Positions 34,087-42,535 of a DNA stretch of 64,000 bases are shown here, piece by piece; position 1 is the first letter of the stretch; each line of letters starts with the position of its first letter. Location of the stretch: assembly GCF_003991585.1 (NCBI RefSeq), contig NZ_PQSP01000005.1:124001-188000 (forward strand), given 5' to 3'. The translations under genes were made by a program, and so were the position numbers. The notes beneath the pieces are model-generated. The model was not told the DNA's origin. It saw only the letters and a list, made by a program, of their open reading frames with translations, and searched no databases. The stretch is from Saezia sanguinis. Its GTDB lineage: Bacteria; Pseudomonadota; Gammaproteobacteria; Burkholderiales; Burkholderiaceae_C.

Positions 34087-34833
34087 ATGAATCAGCAAGT
34101 CAGTCAAGAGCGTTTTGTTTTAATTGAGCCCAGCCATGCCGGCAATGTGGGGGCTGTGGCGCGCGCCATGAAGGTGATGGGTTTTTCGGATCTGGTGCTG
34201 GTGCGTCCGCGCGATGCCAAAGTGCTGGGACGGCAGGAAACGATTGCACGTGCCAGCGGGGCTTTGGATATTTTAAAAAATGCGCGTGTCGTCGAACATG
34301 TGGCACAAGCGCTTGACGGTATGACGTATGTCTGCGCTACCGCGATGACCCCGCGCGATTTTGGCCCCCCGGTGCAGTCACCGCGGGCTGTATTGCCTGA
34401 GCTGGCCCAGTCAGCGCATACGGTGGCGTTTCTGTTCGGGTGTGAGCGTTACGGCATGTCCAATGAAGATGTGTACCGCAGCCACATGGTGTTGAGTATT
34501 CCGACCAACCCGGATTATGGCTCGCTGAATCTGGCGGCCGCAGTGCAACTGGTCGCCTATGAATGGCGGCAGGTTCTGGGTGGTTTTGCTGTGCAGTCGC
34601 GCACGGTTGATCCGCATATAGCATCGGCGCAAACAGTGCAGGGCGTGTTGCAGCATTGGGAAGAGGCGCTGGTGTCGATTGGTTTTTTGGACCCGGCAGC
34701 GCCTAAAAAGCTGATGCCCCGACTGAACCAGATGCTCAACCGTACCGGGCTCAGGGAGGAAGAAGCGCATATTCTGCGCGGCATTGCCAGAGCCATACTA
34801 CAGTCGCAGGTACACAATTGCAGCGACAATTAG
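34087..34833 (+). CDS. trmJ: tRNA (cytidine/uridine-2'-O-)-methyltransferase TrmJ
   Basis: SPOUT-class enzyme that methylates the 2'-O of nucleotide 32 in several tRNAs. The start at 34087 gives 248 residues, the normal length. It has the N-terminal VLIEPSHAGNVGAVARAMKV motif, VCATAMTPRDFGPP, the knot-forming FLFGCERYGMSNEDVY and IPTNPDYGSLNLAAAVQLVAYE. The upstream frame is open to 33865 but unrelated. In enterobacteria trmJ precedes the isc genes; here cysE follows 44 bp downstream, so both modify cysteine- or tRNA-related metabolism but are not obviously coupled. TtcA, acting on the same tRNA position, is at 23 kb. Confidence 0.93.
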   Translation: MNQQVSQERFVLIEPSHAGNVGAVARAMKVMGFSDLVLVRPRDAKVLGRQETIARASGALDILKNARVVEHVAQALDGMTYVCATAMTPRDFGPPVQSPRAVLPELAQSAHTVAFLFGCERYGMSNEDVYRSHMVLSIPTNPDYGSLNLAAAVQLVAYEWRQVLGGFAVQSRTVDPHIASAQTVQGVLQHWEEALVSIGFLDPAAPKKLMPRLNQMLNRTGLREEEAHILRGIARAILQSQVHNCSDN

Positions 34834-34877
34834 CAACAGGCGGCAAGGATTAGCCATTACAACGAAAAGAGTCACTC

Positions 34878-35636
34878 ATGTTTGCACGGCTTAGAGAAGA
34901 TATCAATTGCATTTTGGAGCGTGATCCGGCTGCGCGCAGCCGATGGGAGGTGCTGACCTGCTATCCGGGGCTGCATGCAGTGATGATGCACCGCTGGGCC
35001 AACGCCTGCTGGCGGCATAATTTCAAATGGCTTGGACGCTTTATTTCACAGATGGCGCGCTGGCTGACCGGCATTGAAATTCACCCGGCGGCGCAACTGG
35101 GGCGGCGTGTTTTTATCGATCATGGCATGGGGGTTGTGATCGGTGAGACGGCTGAAGTCGGCGATGACTGCACGATTTATCAGGGTGTAACGCTGGGCGG
35201 CACCACATTGTTTCGCGGTACCAAGCGGCACCCGACGCTGGGCAAGGGGGTGATTGTGGGGGCCAATGCCATGGTGCTTGGCGGGTTCACGGTGGGAGAT
35301 GGTGCCAAAATCGGTTCTGCTGCGGTGGTGGTGCGCGAGGTTCCGTCCGGGGCCACGGCTGTGGGCAACCCGGCCAGAATCATTACCCAGGAAGACGAAA
35401 AAGCGCCCAAGCAGCCGCAACAGACAGAAGAGTTCAAGGCCTATGCTGTCACGCAGGAAAAAGACCCGATCGCCGAGGCCACCGATGCTTTGGTCGGCGG
35501 GATGACAAGCCATGCGCAGCAGATTGAATTATTGTGGCAGGTGCTTGAGTGCATTGCGCGCGAGCACGATATTGAGATTCCGCAGCAGGCGCATCAAAAC
35601 AAGTTTGATGCTGCACCGCTGGAAAAACTGAAATAA
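34878..35636 (+). CDS. cysE: Serine O-acetyltransferase
   Basis: Acetylates serine with acetyl-CoA, the first step of cysteine synthesis. The 252-residue protein has an N-terminal helical domain and a left-handed beta helix with the CysE hallmarks: IHPAAQLGRRVFIDHGMGVV, GETAEVGDDCTIYQGVTLGG, KRHPTLGKGVIVGANAMVLG and AVGNPARI. The family C-terminal tail normally mediates feedback by cysteine and binding of CysK. Here there is an additional roughly 70-residue tail rich in Glu and Gln, as in other beta-proteobacterial forms. It is preceded by trmJ. Confidence 0.94.
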   Translation: MFARLREDINCILERDPAARSRWEVLTCYPGLHAVMMHRWANACWRHNFKWLGRFISQMARWLTGIEIHPAAQLGRRVFIDHGMGVVIGETAEVGDDCTIYQGVTLGGTTLFRGTKRHPTLGKGVIVGANAMVLGGFTVGDGAKIGSAAVVVREVPSGATAVGNPARIITQEDEKAPKQPQQTEEFKAYAVTQEKDPIAEATDALVGGMTSHAQQIELLWQVLECIAREHDIEIPQQAHQNKFDAAPLEKLK

Positions 35637-35652
35637 TGCAAGTATCAAACGC

Positions 35653-35687
35653 CTTATGCTTTGCCGGTCGTGATGGCAAAGCATAAG
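35653..35687. repeat. Perfect 13-bp hairpin downstream of cysE
   Basis: CTTATGCTTTGCC (35653-35665) and GGCAAAGCATAAG (35675-35687) form a perfect stem with a 9-nt loop between the convergent cysE and YdcH-like genes. It lacks a T run, so termination, if any, may be factor-assisted. Confidence 0.5.
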
Positions 35688-35736
35688 CGGTCAATGGTGA
35701 GTTTTGAGTCAGTCCAATAGATGTTAACCGCCCGGT

Positions 35737-35958
35737 TCAGGCGGATGCGCTGTGTTTTTTGAGAATGGTCAGCATTTCATCTTTCAGGCGCAGCTTTTCT
35801 TTTTTCAGGGTCTCTACTCTCACGGAAGTATCAACTTCACGGCCAGCTTCCATATTGGAAATCTTGTGGTCGAGTTCGTTGTGTTTTTCAAACAATCTTT
35901 CGAAATAGCGGTCTGTGTTTTTAAGTTTGGATATCAGGTCACGGTACTCTGGAAACAT
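35737..35958 (-). CDS. YdcH-like DUF465 protein
   Basis: A 73-residue, highly charged, all-helical protein (MFPEYRDLISKLKNTDRYF ... LKKEKLRLKDEMLTILKK) matching the small YdcH/DUF465 family. Members form coiled-coil dimers, and their function is not established. An AAGGAG ribosome site precedes the ATG at 35958. It stands alone between cysE and the S24-type regulator, divergent from the latter. Confidence 0.82.
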   Translation of the reverse strand: MFPEYRDLISKLKNTDRYFERLFEKHNELDHKISNMEAGREVDTSVRVETLKKEKLRLKDEMLTILKKHSASA

Positions 35959-36073
35959 AGCGGCTCCTTGTGCAGAATATTGAAAGAAGGCGAATGGATG
36001 CGGGAAATAGTCTTGTAGAAGACCGCAGCCATCATGAATGACCTTAATTCAATTGTAGCCGACGAGCAGGCCG

Positions 36074-36102
36074 CATGGGGTATTCTCAATACCATGGGGT
36101 AT
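36074..36102. promoter_or_regulatory. Operator-like repeats between the YdcH-like and S24 regulator genes
   Basis: GGTATT-CTC-AATACC (36079-36093) is a perfect 15-bp inverted repeat inside a pair of direct repeats CATGGGGTAT (36074-36083 and 36093-36102). It lies in the 246-bp gap between divergent genes, 103-131 bp before the regulator start, so it is a good candidate for auto-regulation by the CI-like protein. Confidence 0.4.
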
Positions 36103-36204
36103 GAATAAATCTGGCGCTGAATTGACAGATGAAAACGCTGTGTTTTATTCTTCGGTTCAGGCAGGCATGTATGCCGCAACAATTTCTGATGGGGAGAGAG
36201 GCTC

Positions 36205-36930
36205 ATGGAAGAATACACCAATGAACAGCAACTGCTCAACCGCATCAGAGCGGAGCTGTGTGATGGCAGTATCTCGGTGCTTGCCAGGCGGATCGGCAAA
36301 GACGTGTCTTATGTCAGCAGGTTGCTGTATCCGGTGGATAAAAAGGGACGTAAAGGTGTTGGGCTGGAAATCATGAAGGCCTGCAATAAAGCGTTTGATT
36401 TGCCACTGGGCTTTTGGGAGCAGTCTGCTGCGGAAGTGGTGTTTCAGGCGCATGCAGATGCTGCTGGCTCCATGGTTCAGATTCCCGCGATTGACAGTGT
36501 GCTGATCAGGCAGTTTCAGCCAGATTCGGTGCCGGGCATGACACTGTTGCTGGAGGGGCAGCCGGGCGTGATCAAAAGCTGGCAGGTCAGCCAGTCGTGG
36601 CTGCAACAAAATGTAAGGGGTGCTCATCCTCAGAAGCTGTGCCTTTTGACGGGTTTTGGCATGGCCATGCACCCTTTATTCCATCCGGGAGACCCTTTAT
36701 TGGTTGACCAGGGTGTCACGGCGGTTGAAAAGGAGGGGGTCTATTTTTTCCATGTTGACGGGCAGGGCTACATCCGACTGTTGCAGCGTATTCCCAAGCC
36801 GGGCGGAGGATATTTTCTGCGGGCCAAGGCTAAAAACCCCGATTATGATGCCTTCGATCTGGATGAGCAAACTATGAGTTTCCAGATTCTGGGCCGGGTG
36901 TTGATGGTCTGGCGCGGTGAAGCGCTGTAG
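36205..36930 (+). CDS. CI/LexA-like S24 transcriptional regulator lacking catalytic residues
   Basis: A 241-residue regulator with an N-terminal lambda-repressor-type helix-turn-helix (SISVLARRIGKDVSYVSRLL, about residues 22-41). Its C-terminal S24-like fold (about 120-238) has GFGMAMHPLFHPGDPLLVD and VYFFHVDGQGYIRLLQRI. In self-cleaving members the first motif reads G-D-S-M-x-P and the second V-K-R; here Ala154 replaces the catalytic Ser and Arg191 the Lys, so SOS-type autocleavage should not occur. GGGGAGAG precedes the ATG at 36205. It is probably of phage or mobile-element descent but stands alone. A role sensing another signal is possible. Confidence 0.78.
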   Translation: MEEYTNEQQLLNRIRAELCDGSISVLARRIGKDVSYVSRLLYPVDKKGRKGVGLEIMKACNKAFDLPLGFWEQSAAEVVFQAHADAAGSMVQIPAIDSVLIRQFQPDSVPGMTLLLEGQPGVIKSWQVSQSWLQQNVRGAHPQKLCLLTGFGMAMHPLFHPGDPLLVDQGVTAVEKEGVYFFHVDGQGYIRLLQRIPKPGGGYFLRAKAKNPDYDAFDLDEQTMSFQILGRVLMVWRGEAL

Positions 36931-37110
36931 CCATGCGTTGTGAGGGGAAAATGAGGCGGTGTTTTGACCCGTGTGAGCTTTCAAGAGTTGCGCTCAGGGG
37001 TAATTTTTGGCGAAGAGATTTGAGTCTGCTATGATAGGTTCAGCCATGAAAAGCGTGTCAGGCGATTCATGTGAATGATAGTTTTACCTGTGGGGTTTGC
37101 ACAGACATTC

Positions 37111-37130
37111 AAATGATAATTATTTTCATC
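37111..37130. promoter_or_regulatory. Fur-box-like palindrome
   Basis: ATGATAATTATTTTCAT (37113-37129) is a palindrome with one mismatched pair, and its ATGATAAT half is as in the Fur consensus GATAATGATAATCATTATC. It lies about 180 bp before frdA and 75 bp after the promoter candidate. Iron control would be sensible for a heavily iron-sulfur enzyme. Confidence 0.45.
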
Positions 37131-37181
37131 TCGTGCTAGTTGAATCCTCCTGTTGTTCAGGCAGGGCGGATTGCCTTTGTT

Positions 37182-37197
37182 TGTGATTATCGTCAAA
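37182..37197. promoter_or_regulatory. CRP/FNR-family-like site before frdA
   Basis: TGTGA-TTATCG-TCAAA fits the CRP pattern TGTGA-N6-TCACA in nine of ten core positions. It could also be read by an FNR-type relative, although TTGAT-N4-ATCAA is not matched. It lies about 110 bp before the frdA start codon. Confidence 0.35.
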
Positions 37198-37306
37198 CTT
37201 GTCTGTTAGAGATATGCTCAAATAGGTCTGAGAATAAAGAGGACAGGGTAAAACAAAAATATCAACTTGCTTGCATATACGATGAATATGCTGGAGAAAG
37301 GCCATT

Positions 37307-39070
37307 ATGCAGACTTATAACGCAGATGTTGCCATTGTGGGAGCCGGAGGTGGTGGGTTGCGTGCCGCCATAGAGATTGCCAGGACGCTCCCCGATCTGA
37401 AAGTTGCTCTCATTTCCAAAGTCTATCCGATGCGCAGCCACACTGTGGCAGCCGAGGGTGGTGCTGCGGCAGTGGTGCGTGACGATGACTCACTGGAATA
37501 CCATTTTAATGACACTGTTTCCGGCGGCGACTGGCTGTGCGAGCAGGATGTGGTTGATTATTTTGTGCAGAATTCAGCCACTGAAATGGTTCAGCTGGAG
37601 CACTGGGGCTGCCCCTGGAGCCGTCAGCCCGATGGGCATGTGAACGTGCGCCGCTTTGGCGGCATGAAAATTCCCCGCACCTGGTTTGCGGCCGATAAGA
37701 GCGGCTTCCATATTCTGCATACGCTGTTCCAGACCTCAATGCAGTTTCCCAGCATCCACCGTTTTGACGAACATTTTGTCATGGACTTGATGGTGGAAGA
37801 TGGCAAGGTAAACGGCGTGTTGTGTTTTGACATGAAAAATGGTGAACCTAGGCTGATCAGTGCGCCTGCAGTGGTGCTGGCGACCGGTGGTGCTGGGCGC
37901 TGTTACCGTTTCAACACCAACGGTGGTATTGTCACAGGCGATGGCATGGCCATTGCCTACCGGCATGGCGTGCCGTTGCGCGATATGGAGTTTGTCCAGT
38001 ATCACCCGACAGGTTTGCTTGGTTCCGGTATTCTGATGACGGAAGGCTGCCGCGGTGAGGGCGGTATTCTGGTTAATAAAGATGGTTACCGCTACCTGCA
38101 GGACTACGGTATGGGCCCGGAAACACCGGTTGGCCAACCTAAAAACAAATACATGGAATTGGGGCCGCGCGACAAGGTGTCGCAGGCTTTCTGGCATGAG
38201 CAGAAAAAAGGCCGCGTCATTGAAACCCCGCTGGGGGATGCGGTTTATCTGGACATGCGGCACCTGGGTGAAAAACACCTGCATGAACGTCTGCCGCTGA
38301 TTTGTGAGCTGGCCGAGCAGTTTGCCGGGGTGGACCCGGTGAAAGATCCGGTGCCGGTGCGCCCGGTGGTGCATTACACCATGGGTGGTATTGAAACCGA
38401 TGGTGTGACGGCAACGCGCATGCCGGGGCTGTTTGCTGTAGGCGAATGCGCTTCTGTGGGTCTGCACGGTGCTAACCGCTTGGGTTCTAACTCACTGGCG
38501 GAAATTGTGGTGTTTGGTAAGGTGGCCGGAGAGCAGGCCGCCAAATACGCACAAGCGCACGCAGGGGTGGATGCACAGCAACTGCTGAGCCAGGCACAGA
38601 AACGGTTTGGCGAATTTACCAGCCTGCTGGATGGCAAGGGAACAGAAAACCCGGCCGCGATTCGCGATGAAATGGGCGACACGATGGAAGAAGGCGTGGG
38701 GATCTACCGCGACGCTCAAGGGATTCAGAAAACCATTGACAAGCTGGCAGAACTGAAAGAGCGCTATCGCCATGTGCGAGTCAATGACAAGTCGCAGGTG
38801 TTCAATACCGACTGGCTCTCAACAATTGAGCTGGGTTATACACTGGATGTCGCGCAGACCATGGCTTATTCAGCGCTGAACCGCAAAGAGTCGCGTGGCT
38901 CGCACCAGCGTCTGGATGCGACAGAGCGTGATGACGTCAATTTCCTGCAACACACATTGGCTTTTTACCAGCAAGGCACTGTACCCAAGATCGATTACAG
39001 TCCGGTGAAGATTACCAAGTCGCAACCTGCCAAACGCGTTTATGGTGCAGAAGGTGAGGAAACGAAATGA
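37307..39070 (+). CDS. frdA: Fumarate reductase flavoprotein subunit
   Basis: Catalytic subunit of the membrane-bound quinol:fumarate reductase, reducing fumarate to succinate in anaerobic respiration. The 587-residue protein has the N-terminal FAD motif [14 protein letters not shown], covalent flavin His45 (SHTVAAEGG), the dicarboxylate motifs [20 protein letters not shown] and [10 protein letters not shown], and a C-terminal capping region. The gene order A-B-C-D and the two small membrane subunits favour fumarate reductase over succinate dehydrogenase (sdhCDAB order), though both enzymes can run either way. AGAAAGG precedes the ATG. It overlaps frdB by ATGA. Confidence 0.93.
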   Translation: MQTYNADVAIVGAGGGGLRAAIEIARTLPDLKVALISKVYPMRSHTVAAEGGAAAVVRDDDSLEYHFNDTVSGGDWLCEQDVVDYFVQNSATEMVQLEHWGCPWSRQPDGHVNVRRFGGMKIPRTWFAADKSGFHILHTLFQTSMQFPSIHRFDEHFVMDLMVEDGKVNGVLCFDMKNGEPRLISAPAVVLATGGAGRCYRFNTNGGIVTGDGMAIAYRHGVPLRDMEFVQYHPTGLLGSGILMTEGCRGEGGILVNKDGYRYLQDYGMGPETPVGQPKNKYMELGPRDKVSQAFWHEQKKGRVIETPLGDAVYLDMRHLGEKHLHERLPLICELAEQFAGVDPVKDPVPVRPVVHYTMGGIETDGVTATRMPGLFAVGECASVGLHGANRLGSNSLAEIVVFGKVAGEQAAKYAQAHAGVDAQQLLSQAQKRFGEFTSLLDGKGTENPAAIRDEMGDTMEEGVGIYRDAQGIQKTIDKLAELKERYRHVRVNDKSQVFNTDWLSTIELGYTLDVAQTMAYSALNRKESRGSHQRLDATERDDVNFLQHTLAFYQQGTVPKIDYSPVKITKSQPAKRVYGAEGEETK

Positions 39071-39888
39071 GTGATGTCAAAAATACAACACACGATGCCG
39101 CATCTGAAAAGACGATCCAGATAGAGGTTTTGCGTTACCGTCCGGATGTTGACCCGGTTCCGTGGACACAGGTGTTTGATGTGCCCTGGAAGAATGAAAC
39201 CTCCATTCTGGAAGCGCTGCAATACATCAAGGATCACCTGGATTCCTCACTGACTTTCCGCTGGTCATGCCGCATGGCTGTGTGCGGATCGTGCGGGGTG
39301 GTTGTCAATGGTGAGCCGAAACTGGCCTGTTCCACGTTCATTCGTGACTACCCGGAAGGCACAAAAAAACTGAGGGTTGATCCGCTGGATAATTTCGATG
39401 TTGAAAAAGATCTGGTGGTCAATATTGATCCTTTCCTGCAAAAGCTGGAGTCGATCAAGCCTTACATCATCCGTAAAACGGGCGCGGAAATAGCAGTGGG
39501 CGAAGACGGCAAGCCGCAGGAGTACATGCAGACGCCGGCACAACTGGCCAAGTTCAAAGAGCTGACCATGTGCATCAACTGCATGTTGTGCTACTCGGCC
39601 TGTCCGCAGGTGGCGATGAACGTGGAATTTTTAGGCCCGGCCACGATTGCGCTGGCGACACGCTATAACTACGACTCGCGTGATGAAGGTGAGGCAGAGC
39701 GTAAGCCGGTGCTGTATCAGGAAAATGGTGTGTGGCCCTGTACATTCGTTGGATACTGCTCTGAAGTGTGTCCCAAGCATGTGGATCCGGGTGGCAGTAT
39801 TCAGCAGAATAAGTCGCGCGGCCTGATGTACTGGGCGGGCAATCTGTTGTCTGGCGGCAGTAAAGCCGCAGAGAAGAAGGAGGGATAA
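39067..39888 (+). CDS. frdB: Fumarate reductase iron-sulfur subunit
   Basis: Passes electrons from quinol to FrdA through three clusters. The 273 residues contain the [2Fe-2S] ligands in [10 protein letters not shown] and KLAC, the [4Fe-4S] ligands in [12 protein letters not shown] and the remaining ligands in [17 protein letters not shown]. It is about 30 residues longer than the E. coli protein, from an N-terminal extension, a linker insertion ([10 protein letters not shown]) and a longer Lys-rich tail. It starts inside the frdA stop codon. frdC follows three bases after its stop. Confidence 0.94.
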   Translation: MSDVKNTTHDAASEKTIQIEVLRYRPDVDPVPWTQVFDVPWKNETSILEALQYIKDHLDSSLTFRWSCRMAVCGSCGVVVNGEPKLACSTFIRDYPEGTKKLRVDPLDNFDVEKDLVVNIDPFLQKLESIKPYIIRKTGAEIAVGEDGKPQEYMQTPAQLAKFKELTMCINCMLCYSACPQVAMNVEFLGPATIALATRYNYDSRDEGEAERKPVLYQENGVWPCTFVGYCSEVCPKHVDPGGSIQQNKSRGLMYWAGNLLSGGSKAAEKKEG

Positions 39889-39891
39889 GCC

Positions 39892-40284
39892 ATGAGTCGA
39901 AAACCTTTTAAACGGGAAATGCCCAATGACTGGTTTACCAAAAACTCCTACTACCGCCGTTACATGGTGCGTGAGTTCAGTTGTGTGCTGATCGGGCTGT
40001 ATGTCATCAATCTGATGGCGGGCATTGTGGCGCTGGCCTCATCTCCCATACATTGGGGGCTCTGGGTGGCTTCACAATACAACCCGGTGATGATCCTGGT
40101 GGCTATCGCATCTCTGGTTGCCGGTATCTGGCATACAGTGACCTGGTTCCAGACCATGCCCAAGGTGATCAAGATTTTGCAGGGTGACCATTTCATGCCG
40201 GCAAAAACCATCATTACCGGGTGTTACATCCTGCTGGCAGCGGTGTCATTGGCATTGCTGCTGCTGGTTGCTATTTTTGCCTGA
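39892..40284 (+). CDS. frdC: Fumarate reductase membrane anchor subunit C
   Basis: 130-residue protein with three membrane helices (about residues 28-52, 66-88 and 105-128) that, with FrdD, anchors FrdAB and binds menaquinol. The N-terminus KPFKREMPNDWFTKNSYYRRYMVRE matches FrdC in layout; the Arg-Glu of YMVRE corresponds to the Glu implicated in quinol oxidation in E. coli FrdC. An AGGAGG ribosome site lies at the end of frdB. No heme ligands of the SdhC type are apparent, consistent with a heme-free type D fumarate reductase. Confidence 0.9.
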   Translation: MSRKPFKREMPNDWFTKNSYYRRYMVREFSCVLIGLYVINLMAGIVALASSPIHWGLWVASQYNPVMILVAIASLVAGIWHTVTWFQTMPKVIKILQGDHFMPAKTIITGCYILLAAVSLALLLLVAIFA

Positions 40285-40309
40285 TGGATGACAAGAGGAG
40301 ATAAATCAA

Positions 40310-40696
40310 ATGGCCTCAATGAACGAACACTCACAACCTGTCGCGGCATCCACAGGTCAAAAACGCACCTATAAGCCAATTTTCTGGAGCCTGTTTGCTG
40401 CCGGGGGGATGATTGCCGCGCTTGTCATCCCTGTGCTGGTGGTTATTTTCAGCATCTGGTTGCCACTGCATCCGGAAAAAGCGATGGGGTTCTACCAATC
40501 GTTTGGCTGGGTTGCCCAGAACAAGTTCTTTTTGCTGATTACGGCTGGCGTACTGTTTTTGATGCTGTGGCATTGCGCACACCGTTTTTATTACTGCCTG
40601 CATGATATCAAGGTGTCTCTGGGCTTTAGAGGCAAATGCGTGTTGTACGGGGTTCCCGTGCTGGCATTTTTATTGACGATGATTCTGGGCTGGTAA
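40310..40696 (+). CDS. frdD: Fumarate reductase membrane anchor subunit D
   Basis: 128-residue protein with three membrane helices (about residues 26-52, 68-90 and 104-126), following frdC after 25 bp with GAGGAG before its ATG. The segment PIFWSLFAAGGMIAALVIPVL corresponds to the FWGLFGAGG start of E. coli FrdD, and LWHCAHRFYYCLHDIKV to its helix-2 end. The polar N-terminal 20 residues are longer than usual. It is the last gene of the operon; a strong terminator follows. Confidence 0.9.
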   Translation: MASMNEHSQPVAASTGQKRTYKPIFWSLFAAGGMIAALVIPVLVVIFSIWLPLHPEKAMGFYQSFGWVAQNKFFLLITAGVLFLMLWHCAHRFYYCLHDIKVSLGFRGKCVLYGVPVLAFLLTMILGW

Positions 40697-40715
40697 CTGC
40701 CTGTGGCATGAGTAT

Positions 40716-40750
40716 AAAAACCGGCGTTGCGTATGCGATGCCGGTTTTTT
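40716..40750. terminator. Terminator of frdABCD, probably bidirectional
   Basis: AAAAACCGGC (40716-40725) pairs with GCCGGTTTTT (40740-40749) and a T run follows. The A run on the left lets it also serve the convergent ABC permease gene ending at 40773. The loop contains a smaller GCGTATGC palindrome. Confidence 0.88.
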
Positions 40751-40772
40751 CATTCAAAGAGATACAGGCTCT

Positions 40773-41555
40773 TTAATGGTGGTGTTCGTGTGGGTCTTCC
40801 CAGAACACAACTTTTTTGCGCAGGCAGGAAATCAGCGCATAAGCCAAAATGCCCATAACTCCCAGCGCAATCAGTACCCCAAACATATCAGCAATTTTTG
40901 CCTGGGCTTCATACTGAAGAATTCTTAAACCCAGGCCTGCACTGGCCCCGACAAATTCGGCCACCAGCGCACCGGTCAAGGACATGATGATACCCAGCCG
41001 CAATCCGGTGAAAAAGTGCGGCATGGCATTGGGGATGGAGAGTTTGAGCAGGATCTGCATACGGGAAGCACCAAATGCGCGCAGCATTTGCAGTTGCTCG
41101 GCGTTGGTGGACTGTAACCCGGCAATCACATTGATCATGATGGGAAAGCACGAGATGGTGACGGCCAGCGCGATTTTGGGCGCCATGCCGTAACCAAACC
41201 AGTACAGGTAAATAGGCGCCAGTGCAATGCTGGGGATGGTTTGGAACGCGACAATATAGGGCAGCAGGCTTAACTCGAGCGTATAAAACTGCGAAATGAG
41301 CACGCCCAGTGTCACAGCGATCACAATGCTCAGCAGAAAGCCCCAGAATGTTTCCTGCAGCGTGACCCACACATCCCGCCAAAACGAGGGGGTTTGCAGC
41401 ATCGCCAGCAGTTTTTCCCCAATGTCACTGGGGGCCGGCAGCGTATAAGCCGGGGTGTCGGTGACGCGTACAAAAATCTGCCAGGCGGCTGTCACCAGGA
41501 TAAATACCAGAACAACCAAAACGGCCTGTGTTATTCTGTTTTTACGTGGGATCAT
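40773..41555 (-). CDS. ABC transporter permease, NitT/TauT (SsuC-like) type
   Basis: Membrane subunit of an importer, 260 residues with about six membrane segments and the BPD permease EAA-type loop (TNAEQLQMLRAFGASRMQIL ... LPN-like IPNAMPHFFTGLRLG). It is the last gene of the minus-strand operon encoding binding protein, ATPase and permease. The natural C-terminus ends DPHEHHH, an unusual histidine-rich tail. The family imports sulfonates, taurine, nitrate, pyrimidine precursors or related small organics; nothing here identifies the substrate. Confidence 0.88.
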   Translation of the reverse strand: MIPRKNRITQAVLVVLVFILVTAAWQIFVRVTDTPAYTLPAPSDIGEKLLAMLQTPSFWRDVWVTLQETFWGFLLSIVIAVTLGVLISQFYTLELSLLPYIVAFQTIPSIALAPIYLYWFGYGMAPKIALAVTISCFPIMINVIAGLQSTNAEQLQMLRAFGASRMQILLKLSIPNAMPHFFTGLRLGIIMSLTGALVAEFVGASAGLGLRILQYEAQAKIADMFGVLIALGVMGILAYALISCLRKKVVFWEDPHEHHH

Positions 41556-41629
41556 GTGAAATCTGTTTCCGTCTGGCTCAATATCAATTTACAGCTTTAA
41601 AGCTGCCAATAAACTCATGATGAAAGCTG

Positions 41630-42436
41630 TCAGCAGCCTCTGGGTTGATTGTAATCAAAATATTGCCGGATATAGGCTAATACCTGGCCTGCATAGTTAT
41701 TGTTCATGTCTGAGAGCTGGCGCGGGCGCGGCAGATCGTCAATCGAAACAATTTCTGCAATACGCCCGGGTCGCGGACTCAGGATGACAATACGGTCGGC
41801 CAGAAAAACGGCCTCTGAAATGGAGTGCGTAACAAAAATGATGGTTTTTTTGCTTTGCATCCAGATGCGCTGCAGCTCCACGTTTAAAAACTCGCGGGTC
41901 ATGGCATCCAGCGCGCCAAACGGCTCGTCCATCAATAATACATCCGGGTCACAGACCAAAGCGCGGCAGATGCCGGCACGCTGCTTCATGCCGCCGGAAA
42001 GCTCTTTGGGGTATTTATGCTCGAAGCCTTTCAGTCCGGCGATTTCGATCAACTCTAAAGCCCGTTGCTGATAGGCTGTTGTGTCAGATACACGCAGCAG
42101 CTCCACCGGCAACATGACATTTTCCAGCGTGGTGCGCCAGGGTAACAAAGTGGGTTCCTGAAAGACAACCCCGACGGCCGGGGACGGTTGGGTGACCGGC
42201 TGGCCATGAATCAGCACCTGCCCTTCGGTAATGGGAACCAGCGCCGCTAGAATTTTCAGTAAAGTGGTTTTGCCGCAACCGGATGGCCCGATCAGTGCGA
42301 CAAATTCCCCCTGGTGAATGGTCAGGCTGACATCCTCCAACGCCACAGTGGTACCGGTCTTTTTAGACTGGTACGCTTTTGTCAGGTGACTGATCTGAAT
42401 AAAAGGGCTGACGGGCTGGTGTGCCGCAATGTCCAT
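41630..42436 (-). CDS. ABC transporter ATP-binding protein, NitT/TauT type
   Basis: ATPase of the same importer, 268 residues. Walker A GPSGCGKTTLL, the Q-loop VFQEPTLLPW, signature ELSGGMKQRAGICRAL, Walker B VLLMDEPFGALD and the switch His in IFVTHSISEA are all intact. The PW after the Q-loop and the FGALD D-loop are typical of the SsuB/TauB/NrtD group. It lies between the binding-protein gene (99 bp upstream) and the permease gene (74 bp downstream). Its C-terminus is Asn/Tyr-rich without known regulatory domains. Confidence 0.92.
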   Translation of the reverse strand: MDIAAHQPVSPFIQISHLTKAYQSKKTGTTVALEDVSLTIHQGEFVALIGPSGCGKTTLLKILAALVPITEGQVLIHGQPVTQPSPAVGVVFQEPTLLPWRTTLENVMLPVELLRVSDTTAYQQRALELIEIAGLKGFEHKYPKELSGGMKQRAGICRALVCDPDVLLMDEPFGALDAMTREFLNVELQRIWMQSKKTIIFVTHSISEAVFLADRIVILSPRPGRIAEIVSIDDLPRPRQLSDMNNNYAGQVLAYIRQYFDYNQPRGC

Positions 42437-42535
42437 GAATAAACCTCAATGTCTACCATGGGTCATTGTAGTGATTTATCCATAACCTGTTAATACGCCA
42501 AACGGATGTATTGCGTTCCCGAAAATTGGGCAATA

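Larger units (their letters stand above)
36931..37306 (+). promoter_or_regulatory. frdABCD upstream regulatory region
   Basis: The 376 bp hold no convincing gene. From 5' to 3': a good promoter candidate, TTGGCG (37007-37012), 17 bp, TATGAT (37030-37035); a Fur-type box; a CRP/FNR-family-type box; and a purine-rich stretch with AGAAAGG before the frdA ATG. A 10-codon ORF near 37046 is probably fortuitous. Confidence 0.5.

Noticed and set aside
37140..37373. 77-codon ORF before and across the frdA start
   Set aside because: Overlaps frdA in another frame and lies in the regulatory region; no recognisable protein.
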